Shown here: positions 17,906 to 24,829 of the stretch, in pieces
Layout of the letters: the number at the start of each line of letters is the position of its first letter
Numbering within the stretch: the first letter of the stretch is position 1
Assembly (NCBI GenBank): GCA_026706025.1
Contig: JAPOZO010000069.1
Span: 1 to 44,232, forward strand
Source of the DNA: Candidatus Poribacteria bacterium
Lineage (GTDB): Bacteria > Poribacteria > WGA-4E > WGA-3G
DNA: 44,232 nucleotides
Direction: 5' to 3'
Notes under the pieces: generated by a model
What the model saw: only the letters and a program-made list of their open reading frames with translations
Database searches by the model: none
Told to the model about the DNA's origin: nothing
Position numbers and translations under genes: made by a program

Positions 17906-18448
17906 ATGAAATTAGAGACAGCGACATTCGGTGCGGGCTGTTTTTGGTGTGTTGAGGCAGTCTTTCAGCAATTGGAAGGCGTTCACGAGGTCGTCTCAGG
18001 ATACACAGGTGGCACCACCGTCAACCCGACTTATCAAGCCGTGTGTATGGGGATGACGGGACACGCTGAAGTGATCCAGATCCAATTCGATCCGACAGCC
18101 ATCTCTTACGAGGAACTCTTGGAAGTGCTTTGGCACACGCACGACGCAACAACGTTAAATCGGCAGGGGGCTGATGTCGGCACGCAGTACCGTTCCGCGA
18201 TTTTCTATCACTCAGAGGAACAACAGCGCATCGCCGAACAATCTAAAGCAGAGATGGATAAATCTAATATGTGGGACGATCCGATTGTCACAGAGATCAC
18301 ACCTATTGACACCTTCTATCCTGCCGAAGATTATCACCAGAACTATTTTCTTTTAAATTCAAGGCAGCCGTACTGCCAATTTGTAATCCACCCGAAGATG
18401 CGAAAATTCACAAAGGATTTTAAGGACAAACTCAAAAATGAGCAGTAA
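17906..18448 (+). CDS. msrA: peptide-methionine (S)-S-oxide reductase MsrA
   Basis: 180 residues. The catalytic motif GCFWC is at residues 11-15 with nucleophile C12; the family's YTGGTTVNPTYQ, THDATTLNRQGADVGTQYRS and YPAEDYHQNYF all follow in order. C162 near the C-terminus (QPYC) may be the resolving Cys. It reduces methionine-S-sulfoxide in oxidised proteins, using thioredoxin. No signal peptide, so cytoplasmic. Its end overlaps the start of the HlyD-type adaptor by 11 bases, suggesting one message. Normal length for the family. Confidence 0.95.
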   Translation: MKLETATFGAGCFWCVEAVFQQLEGVHEVVSGYTGGTTVNPTYQAVCMGMTGHAEVIQIQFDPTAISYEELLEVLWHTHDATTLNRQGADVGTQYRSAIFYHSEEQQRIAEQSKAEMDKSNMWDDPIVTEITPIDTFYPAEDYHQNYFLLNSRQPYCQFVIHPKMRKFTKDFKDKLKNEQ

Positions 18449-19994
18449 ACATGTTTTAAAAAGGCAGTTACTATGGCTTTTCGTCATCTGTTGCTTCAGT
18501 GTTAGCACCGTGGTGGCGCAAAATACTGCATCACCGGTAACTGTATCTGTTACAACGCCAAGGCGCGGGACATTTGTCTCGGCGAAGGATTACACCGGAC
18601 ATCTACAACCCAAGGCTGAAGTTAAAGTATTTGCCAATGTTTCGGGTAAACTTGTTTCACTCGCCGGAAAAGTAGGGCAAAGTGTAGCGAAAGGCGATGT
18701 GCTTGCACAGAGCAGCTCAAAAGAAGCTGCGCTCGCCGTCATACGTGCCGAATCCGCATTAAGCAGTGCACAATCGCGACTTATAACGACGCAAGCCAGT
18801 GCACAAGCACGTGTTGAATCGCAATTAGCGGTTGCACAGGAGACATTGATGGCAGCACAAGCAACACTTGTCGAGACAAAATCTCTCGCCGAAATGCGCA
18901 TCCGTAATCAACTCACACAGGCAGAGATCACATATCAAGCAGCGAAAGAAACAATTGAAAAATCTAAAACAAATGCAGAACAAGCGTTGGAACGCGCGCG
19001 CGTGGAGCGCGATGATGCGAAAGCGAATTTTGATCGCAACAAGTCACTTCACGAAAAACAACTCATCAGTGATAGCAATTTTGAATCCGTAGACAAACGT
19101 TTGAAATTGGCGGAAACCCGTTTAGAAGAAGCTAAGGTTACAGCAGGGCAGTTTGAGGAAGGCGCGACACATCCTTCCGTGGAGAAGGCGAAAGCAGAAT
19201 TAGCGGTCGCTCAGAAGATTGTGGAGAGCCGCGGTTGGGAACGCGAGATCGCCTCAGCGGAATCGAAGGTCACCCAAGCGCAAGCCAGCCTCAACACAGC
19301 CCAGAAACTCATCGAAGCAAAGTCCTGGGAAGGCGAGATCGACATCGCTAAAGCGGCAGTAACACAAGCCTCGGAACAACTGAAGTTGGCACAGGAGCAG
19401 TTAAGTGATGCAACGATCAAATCCCCGATTGATGGTGTTATCGCAACGCAACACCTGAACGTCAGCGATTATGCCCAACCTGCCTCATCGCCTACAGCAA
19501 AACCGACATTTACCGTGGTCGCAGTAGATATTCTTAAAGCAGTTTGGAACATGCCTGCCGGAGCCGCGCGCCGCATTAATAACGGCGATCTCGTCTTGAT
19601 TTCTACGGATTCTGGTATTCGGAATATTGTCGGCACGGTTGCTTTCATCAGTCCGACTGTTAACCCTGACAACAACACCGTGCTTGTTCACGCGACAGTA
19701 CCGAATTCCGAAAACAGCCTCAAACCCGGGACGGCTATCACGGTTTCCATCAAAACGGGTGAACGAAAGAACGTCCAACTGCTTCCGTTGCGCTCAGTCT
19801 TGAATATCCAGAACGGTAGCGGTACTATTTTTGTTGTTGAGGGAAACGTGGCACGTACGAAACAGGTGAACGTTGGCGGCGTTTATAGTGGTGAAATTGA
19901 GGTTGCCTCACAACTCGCCAGAGGCACACGGGTAATTAGTGATGAACAACACCGCTTACAAGACGGGGCAAAGGTGTCCATTGCATCCGATTAG
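18438..19994 (+). CDS. HlyD/RND-type membrane fusion protein (efflux adaptor)
   Basis: 518 residues with a signal peptide (LLWLFVICCFSVSTVVAQ). A first half of the lipoyl/barrel-sandwich domain (DYTGHLQPKAEVKVFANVSG) is followed by KVGQSVAKGDVLAQSS. A very long coiled-coil hairpin (about residues 90-325), rich in Ala, Gln, Glu and Lys, then returns to the second half (QLSDATIKSPIDGVIATQHL) and a beta-barrel with LKPGTAITVSIKTGERKNVQ. It would bridge an inner-membrane pump to an outer-membrane channel, but no pump or TolC-like gene is next to it in this window, so its partner is elsewhere. Overlaps msrA by 11 bases. Confidence 0.85.
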   Translation: MSSKHVLKRQLLWLFVICCFSVSTVVAQNTASPVTVSVTTPRRGTFVSAKDYTGHLQPKAEVKVFANVSGKLVSLAGKVGQSVAKGDVLAQSSSKEAALAVIRAESALSSAQSRLITTQASAQARVESQLAVAQETLMAAQATLVETKSLAEMRIRNQLTQAEITYQAAKETIEKSKTNAEQALERARVERDDAKANFDRNKSLHEKQLISDSNFESVDKRLKLAETRLEEAKVTAGQFEEGATHPSVEKAKAELAVAQKIVESRGWEREIASAESKVTQAQASLNTAQKLIEAKSWEGEIDIAKAAVTQASEQLKLAQEQLSDATIKSPIDGVIATQHLNVSDYAQPASSPTAKPTFTVVAVDILKAVWNMPAGAARRINNGDLVLISTDSGIRNIVGTVAFISPTVNPDNNTVLVHATVPNSENSLKPGTAITVSIKTGERKNVQLLPLRSVLNIQNGSGTIFVVEGNVARTKQVNVGGVYSGEIEVASQLARGTRVISDEQHRLQDGAKVSIASD

Positions 19995-20028
19995 ATGGAT
20001 AGCGGCGTGTAAACCCGATTTAGGAATG

Positions 20029-20055
20029 GTAAGCGCGATTTCAAACCGCGCTTAC
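20029..20055. terminator. hairpin between convergent genes
   Basis: Perfect 9-bp arms GTAAGCGCG (20029-20037) and CGCGCTTAC (20047-20055) with a 9-base loop, between the stop of the adaptor gene and the stop of the sigma54 activator. Position suits a bidirectional terminator; there is no clear T-run on either side. Confidence 0.35.
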
Positions 20056-20073
20056 AAAATTAAGGCTACATTC

Positions 20074-22185
20074 CTATTCCCTAAAAAGCGTGTGATGACT
20101 TGGGAAGGGTTTGTTCTCAGGCCAGTACCTCCTAAAGGTTCTGATATCTACGTCTAATGCCGTAGCCGCTTCAGCATGGTCCGTGTATAGGTAGGGTGCC
20201 CGGCGATAGACATTCCATTCAATTTGCGAAAAAGTCATGCCGCCGAAATAGATACAGCCATGATCTTTATCCAAACGCTTAGATAGCACTTTTAAAGCGA
20301 GGTGAACAGCCTGCTTCTGACCATTCAGACTTTTGTTTCGCCATGCTGGACGTGAGAAATTCTCCAAAATGAAAAGGTTGATAGGTTCTGTCAGAAGTTT
20401 TCTGATCTCGTCAGAAGGAAACTGTCCGATCCGGCGCGAAGCCTCTATAGATGTGAAAAGTGAATCATCATCTTCTGTCCGATACGACAACCACCTTTCA
20501 AGCTGCACGCGGGAAATACGCAATTCTCTTGCGGCTTTTCTTCTGTCTCCGCCGTAACCCTTTACGACTTCGTGTAGCACTGCAGTCAGGCTGCCTTTGC
20601 GGGTTCTTCCTTTTATACTGACAGGCTCCGCTTCTTCTATGGGTTCGGAACTATACCGAAGATTCGATAACTGAGAAATGGCATCGTCAATCACCCGTTT
20701 AATCCAGTCGTCCGAGAAGATTGGAATCTCCAAGTCAGTCGTATTAAATTCGAGTCGCCAGTCATAAATTTCGCGTTCCGCTCCATTGGCACGGGCACGT
20801 CCATCAGTAGAGAACGCTTCCCACCACTCGTCGATTTGGCGATCCGTGATACCTGACGCTCCATCAGCGAGAAACCGACAGAACTGTCCCTGAGAGAAAA
20901 ACTGACAGAACACCATGACCGGCAAATCAATCAGGTTTCGATATATCGGTGTTTCTGGCGTTTCCGAAGATCGGGTTTCTGGTTCGCTCCCCTCTGAACC
21001 TTCATCTCCACTATACATCCGGATTTCTTGCGGGAGGTCCCTCGGCATAATTACCTCGCCTTGGGAAGTGACCGTCGCGCTTTCGAGGCATCTTTCTAAC
21101 TCGCGAACATTGCCCGGCCAGTTATACGTTTGGAGCAATCCCATCGCTTCTTCAGAAATATCGGACCTCGCCCTCTCATTTTCTTCCTCAATACGCTGCA
21201 GAAAGTACGTGACCAATAATGGAATATCCTCTGTCCGTTCCCGTAAGGGCGGCAGAGATATCTGATGTCCACAGAGACGGTAGTACAAATCCTCTCGGAA
21301 TGTTCCTTGCGCGACCATTTCCCGCAATTTCTGATGCGTAGCACTGATGACGCGCACATCCACGGTGTGTGTCTCTGTTCCGCCCACGCGTTGGACCTCT
21401 CTTTCTTGCAAGACATTGAGGAGTGTTTCTTGTAGTGATAGACTCATATTGCTGACTTCATCGAGGAACAGCGTGCCACCATCAGCCTGTTCAAATGCGC
21501 CGGGACGCGCCGATTCCGCCCCTGTGAATGCCCCTCTTTCATGACCGAGTAGTTCAGCTTCACGGAGTTCATGCGGCACCGCGCCACAATCAACTGAAAT
21601 AAACGGCGCGTCTGCGCGTTCACTTTCTGTGTGAATGAGGCGCGCAACCAGCCCTTTCCCAGTGCCTGTTTCACCCTCAAGCAGCACTGAAATGTTAAAG
21701 CAGGCTGCACCTCCAATTTCGCTATTCAGCTCAAACATTGCTTCACTCTCCCCAACGAGAGCGTACTGTTCCTCAGACATGTCTTCTTCAATTTCCTCTT
21801 CAGGAAATGAGAATGTGCTGCTTCGGCTATCTATCCGGCCAAACGCCCGATCAACTGCCCTACGGATATTTTCTATATCAGTGCGTTTAGACAGAACTTC
21901 TATGGCTCCCAGCGGGCGGGCTTTTCTCGCTGTTTGTACCCCCGCTCCGATCACAATTACAATAACCTGTGGGTGTTCATGCTTAATTCTCCGTAACGCA
22001 TCCAAACCTCTTCTCGCTGACAATTCCACATTCAGTAAGACGACTTTCAAATTTTCGGATGCGGTAATTTTTTCCAAGCCCTCATCAACGCCCCCAACGA
22101 TGATAGGAGAATAGCCCTCGGTCCTTAGGAAATACTCCAAGGCATGAGAACTCTGATTGTCATCAATAATTAATATTTTTTTCAT
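20074..22185 (-). CDS. sigma54 enhancer-binding protein with degenerate receiver domain and two HTH motifs
   Basis: 703 residues from the ATG at 22185 (GAGG seven bases upstream; the GTG seven codons earlier is poorer). Residues 1-115 are a receiver domain retaining D8/D9 and K100, but the phosphoacceptor site reads VVLLN52VEL, with Asn in place of Asp. Residues 140-370 are the AAA+ module: Walker A GETGTGKG (171-178), the sigma54 contact loop GAFTGA (218-223), Walker B LFLDEV (239-244), and PLRERTEDIP. It is thus able to drive sigma54 promoters. The C-terminal 300 residues are unusual: a Fis-like HTH (545-566) and, after a spacer, a second HTH-like stretch at the end (668-687). No histidine kinase is near. 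A tandem-iteron sigma54 promoter lies about 190 bp beyond its start. Confidence 0.88.
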   Translation of the reverse strand: MKKILIIDDNQSSHALEYFLRTEGYSPIIVGGVDEGLEKITASENLKVVLLNVELSARRGLDALRRIKHEHPQVIVIVIGAGVQTARKARPLGAIEVLSKRTDIENIRRAVDRAFGRIDSRSSTFSFPEEEIEEDMSEEQYALVGESEAMFELNSEIGGAACFNISVLLEGETGTGKGLVARLIHTESERADAPFISVDCGAVPHELREAELLGHERGAFTGAESARPGAFEQADGGTLFLDEVSNMSLSLQETLLNVLQEREVQRVGGTETHTVDVRVISATHQKLREMVAQGTFREDLYYRLCGHQISLPPLRERTEDIPLLVTYFLQRIEEENERARSDISEEAMGLLQTYNWPGNVRELERCLESATVTSQGEVIMPRDLPQEIRMYSGDEGSEGSEPETRSSETPETPIYRNLIDLPVMVFCQFFSQGQFCRFLADGASGITDRQIDEWWEAFSTDGRARANGAEREIYDWRLEFNTTDLEIPIFSDDWIKRVIDDAISQLSNLRYSSEPIEEAEPVSIKGRTRKGSLTAVLHEVVKGYGGDRRKAARELRISRVQLERWLSYRTEDDDSLFTSIEASRRIGQFPSDEIRKLLTEPINLFILENFSRPAWRNKSLNGQKQAVHLALKVLSKRLDKDHGCIYFGGMTFSQIEWNVYRRAPYLYTDHAEAATALDVDIRTFRRYWPENKPFPSHHTLFRE

Positions 22186-22248
22186 TAGCTTGCCTCGTGT
22201 GTTCACTATTATAGTAAAATCGGAAAATATGTTTACACTTTTCCCCTT

Positions 22249-22277
22249 CGTAGGGGCTGGGTGACCCAGCCCCTACG
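22249..22277. repeat. perfect palindrome
   Basis: Arms CGTAGGGGCTGGGT (22249-22262) and ACCCAGCCCCTACG (22264-22277) around a single G. 14-bp perfect arms, 64 bases upstream of the activator gene's start. Resembles the other GGGG/CCCCTACG short repeats of the window (for example at 4730-4755). Confidence 0.6.
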
Positions 22278-22370
22278 AGTTACCGTGTGTGGAAATAATT
22301 ATGGGATTTACTATAATAAGCATTCAACTTAAGATTTCAGGATATAAAATGTCTTACATCCAATCTTATC

Positions 22371-22483
22371 TACAAAACCTATGCAGATTTTTACAAAACT
22401 TGTGCAGATTTTCACAAAACCTGTGCTGGAATCGCCACTTTCATGCCCAATATTTGACAAAATTTGCTTGGCATGAGTCTTGC
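22371..22483 (+). promoter_or_regulatory. sigma54 promoter with three 21-bp iterons, copy A
   Basis: Iterons begin at 22371, 22392 and 22413 (TACAAAACCTATGCAGATTT and close variants), exactly 21 bp apart, two helical turns. After 57 bp comes TTGGCATGAGTCTTGC, whose GG (22470-22471) and GC (22482-22483) are exactly ten bases apart, the -24/-12 signature of sigma54 promoters. The intervening segment (GGAATCGCC, CCCAATATTTG) is also conserved in copies B and C. The layout fits an upstream activator array for an enhancer-binding protein, whose gene starts 185 bases away on the other strand. Transcription would begin near 22495, heading right into a gene-poor stretch that holds an RNA candidate. 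Confidence 0.7.
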
Positions 22484-22623
22484 TATTATATTTCTCGGCG
22501 CGAGCTCGATAACAAAAATGCAAGACGGCATGCAGAAAGTGCATGGAAAATATTCATGAACCCTCAAAATCTGCAGGATGATGACCGAAATTTGCATAAA
22601 AATTGGGCTGATAGGAAAAAATG

Positions 22624-22745
22624 TTGTATTTTATTTTCCTTTTTGCTATAATGTCTCTTGGCATCCGTAAAATCCTTTACAGGTGGTTCGGCGAGAGGGC
22701 TAGTCTCCCGAACCGCGGCACTGCCAAGCGTAGATTGTCAGTGCG
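22624..22745 (+). ncRNA. candidate structured small RNA with its own promoter
   Basis: TTGTAT (22624-22629), a 17-base spacer and a perfect TATAAT (22647-22652) give a strong promoter starting transcription near 22659. The transcript would fold a hairpin GGTTCGG(C)GAGA / TCTCCCGAACC (22685-22714) and a second one GCACTG (22718-22723) / CAGTGC (22739-22744). No open frame fits it. It does not match SRP, 6S, tmRNA or any riboswitch consensus I know, and no T-run terminator follows. Confidence 0.4.
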
Positions 22746-23088
22746 GGTTTAATTATATCATAGATCATAATTGATTTGTCTGATATTTTAAACAAGCGTC
22801 GTAATTTTACTCGGTTTTCTTTGGAAAATCCTGTATCCTTACGAATGGACGTTGGAGACGGATGAACGGGGTAGGCCCTCTACCTCCCGTCTCCACCCAA
22901 CTGGCAATTGTTGGGTATGCATCTGAAAATACAACGTCCAAACACCCCAATTTTTTTGATTTACTGATGAGGGGTATCTGTACTTTTCACAGTTGATTAT
23001 TCCTTTTTTCGACTCACGCCCTTTCCCGGTAGATTCGGTTTGTAATCGCACGATATGTGTCAATTTAAGAAGAAACTGATCATAGCAT

Positions 23089-23327
23089 CGTAGGTTGGGT
23101 TGAACGTACACCAACAAAACCCTGAAAAGCAATAGAAAAAAAGCGGTTTTCTCCATATATACTACATCCAACGCAGACTGAGTGAAACCCAACGCTTTTG
23201 CGGTTCCGAGATATTGACGGTATGAAGTTGGGTTTCGCTGCGTTCTTGCGTGCACACGACAGGGCGAACTTCAGGGTATTTGAAGCACTCACATCTCTGT
23301 CTTCAGCTCCGCTCTACCCAACCTACG
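23089..23327. repeat. repeat family bounded by GTAGGTTGGGT inverted arms
   Basis: 12-bp perfect inverted arms CGTAGGTTGGGT (23089-23100) and ACCCAACCTACG (23316-23327), 239 bp overall. Inside, a segment around 23185-23230 (AACCCAACG ... AAGTTGGGTTTC) recurs inverted at 42626-42680. No coding capacity. Probably a non-autonomous mobile or REP-like element. The interval 22746-23088 before it shows no gene. Confidence 0.5.
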
Positions 23328-23414
23328 GAAACCCTATATTTAGAGGGCGAGGAAACCACTTTAAAATTCCGCTAAAAAATGTGAATAAAAAGTAAACGGA
23401 ATTGCTACTTTCTT

Positions 23415-23527
23415 TGCAAAACCTTTGCTGGTTTTTACAAAATGGATGTTGATTTTTACAAAACTTATGCGGGAATCGCCGTTTTTCTGCCCAATACTTA
23501 GTGAAATTGGCTTGGCACGAATCTTGC
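23415..23527 (+). promoter_or_regulatory. sigma54 promoter with three 21-bp iterons, copy B
   Basis: Iterons begin at 23415, 23436 and 23457, again 21 bp apart (the middle one, TACAAAATGGATGTTGATTT, is the most diverged). 57 bp after the last comes TTGGCACGAATCTTGC with GG at 23514-23515 and GC at 23526-23527, an excellent -24/-12 element. Transcription would begin near 23539; the first sizeable gene downstream is the GNAT at 23849. Confidence 0.7.
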
Positions 23528-23661
23528 AACTTATTTTCCGATAATGGAAATACGGGTTGTAGAGGTTGAAGTCACAAGTGATGCGCCGTTGAACGATGCG
23601 TCCGACTTTTAGCGATATTGGTGCACGTTGTAAGCGCACCATAGGTGTCAATTTAGCGGGC

Positions 23662-23745
23662 CCCAGGCCCGGTAGGTTCGGTTTCTAACCGAAACGGATA
23701 TTACCCAGGCCCGGTAGGTTCGGTTTCTAACCGAAACGGATATTA
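23662..23745. repeat. 42-bp direct tandem repeat, two copies
   Basis: Units 23662-23703 and 23704-23745 are identical and each contains a hairpin TTCGGTT-TCT-AACCGAA. They lie in the 5' region between promoter copy B and the GNAT gene. The hairpin core resembles GGTGCGGTT-TCT-AACCGCACC at 30803-30831. Confidence 0.75.
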
Positions 23746-23848
23746 CGCGAAAACCTTTAGATGCAGCTCTCGCGAAACAGCAGTTCCGCGAAACAAGAAA
23801 CCGAGAATCCTATTAGGATAAATCCAATAATGAAAGAGAAATTAAAAA

Positions 23849-24409
23849 ATGAAAACCGCTCCGACGCTTCACACAGAAAGACTGCTCCTACGCTCCTTTA
23901 CGCTTCAGGACGCACCAGATGTGCAACGTTCCGCGGGTGACCCTGATGTTTCATCAACCTTAACTTCTGTGCCTTATCCTTATGAAGACGGCATGGCTGA
24001 AGAATGGATCCGTTTCTGTTACGACGCGTTTGAAAAAGGAAAAGGTGTGCACTTCGCAATTGCACGAATAACTGACAAGCGCTTCATCGGCACCATAGGA
24101 CTTGAACAACTTGACCAAAAGCATGAGAAAGGCGAGCTCGGTTATTGGCTCGGAAAACCTTATTGGGGCCAGGGGTATGCCACCGAGGCGGCACGTGCTG
24201 TGGTTGCTTATGGTTTTGAAGTGCTGAAACTGAATCGCATCTATGCTTACTACTACACACGGAACCCTGCTTCGGCACGCGTCCTTGAGAAAATCGGGAT
24301 GCACACTGAGGGGTGTCTCCGGCAACATGTTAAAAAAGATGGAAACTTTGAGGATGTCGTCGCATGCGGGATACTAAAATCGGACTTCGATTTCGGACAA
24401 CCGCTCTAA
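23849..24409 (+). CDS. GNAT N-acetyltransferase (RimJ/RimL type)
   Basis: 186 residues. Begins LHTERLLLRSFTLQDAPDVQ as RimJ/L-type acetyltransferases do; then FAIARITDKRFIGTIGLEQL, GELGYWLGKPYWGQGYATEA (the acetyl-CoA P-loop Q/R-x-x-G-x-A is GQGYATEA) and LNRIYAYYYTRNPASARVLE, EKIGMHTEG. It transfers an acetyl group from acetyl-CoA to an amine of a protein terminus or small molecule; the target is unknown. GAAAGAG lies about 12 bases before the ATG. A small membrane protein gene follows after 38 bases. Confidence 0.88.
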   Translation: MKTAPTLHTERLLLRSFTLQDAPDVQRSAGDPDVSSTLTSVPYPYEDGMAEEWIRFCYDAFEKGKGVHFAIARITDKRFIGTIGLEQLDQKHEKGELGYWLGKPYWGQGYATEAARAVVAYGFEVLKLNRIYAYYYTRNPASARVLEKIGMHTEGCLRQHVKKDGNFEDVVACGILKSDFDFGQPL

Positions 24410-24447
24410 TCCCGTACGGCTTCATGCAAATCTCAGGAGTGAGATCA

Positions 24448-24636
24448 ATGTTCATAAATTGGAGAAAAGGATTTTCCAGGCTCATGGGTGTTTTATGGAT
24501 TCCACTGGGTACTATGCTCCTGTTTATGAAAGTTCCCGAGCGTGGGTGGAAGGAAGCGTTAATCGTGTTAGCATTATTTATCCTTTTTTATGCCCTCACT
24601 GTCTATGTTCTAAAAGGTTTTACGTGGCAAGATTGA
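24448..24636 (+). CDS. small two-helix membrane protein
   Basis: 62 residues from the ATG at 24448, picked because AGGAG stands nine bases upstream. Two hydrophobic stretches (LMGVLWIPLGTMLLFM and ALIVLALFILFYALTVYVL) are joined by a charged loop (KVPERGWKE); the start is basic (INWRKGFSR). No known family. Probably cotranscribed with the GNAT gene 38 bases upstream. Confidence 0.65.
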   Translation: MFINWRKGFSRLMGVLWIPLGTMLLFMKVPERGWKEALIVLALFILFYALTVYVLKGFTWQD

Positions 24637-24673
24637 TACGAAAGTCGACCCAGTTTGCGATTTAACCGATTCC

Positions 24674-24829
24674 AAAAAGGAGAACTGAACAATGAAACGC
24701 AACAGATTTCTAACAACAACAATTTTCTGTCTCATAACGCACTTTCTAACGAAAAAGGAGAATTGGACAATGAAACGCAACAGATTTCTATCAACAACGA
24801 TTTTCTGTCTCATAACGCTTTTGCTAATA
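24674..24829 (+). repeat. in-frame tandem duplication of RBS plus signal-peptide start
   Basis: Two 78-bp units (24674-24751 and 24752-24829) each hold AAAAAGGAG, an ATG (24692 and 24770) and the first codons of a signal peptide (MKRNRFL-T/S-TTIFCLIT). The length is a multiple of three, so the frame is open through both. The first copy lacks the rest of the hydrophobic core. The second is taken as the real start. Confidence 0.8.

Noticed and set aside
22371-22433. CRISPR array made of the 21-bp iterons
   Set aside because: Repeats are contiguous without spacers and only three in number, with a promoter element at a fixed distance.
22289-22651. Forward open frame of 120 codons across sigma54 copy A
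   Set aside because: Its repeated LQNLCRF text is just the translation of the 21-bp iterons; no ribosome binding site fits and copies B and C do not keep the frame.
22660-22750. SRP RNA, 6S RNA or a known riboswitch
   Set aside because: The conserved sequence cores of these RNAs are not present; listed only as an unclassified candidate.
22839-23255. Reverse open frame of 138 codons
   Set aside because: Lies over a dispersed repeat with inverted arms, has no ribosome binding site and an unprotein-like composition.
23544-23612. 22-codon open frame just after sigma54 copy B
   Set aside because: No ribosome binding site, too short to judge, and nothing comparable after copies A and C.
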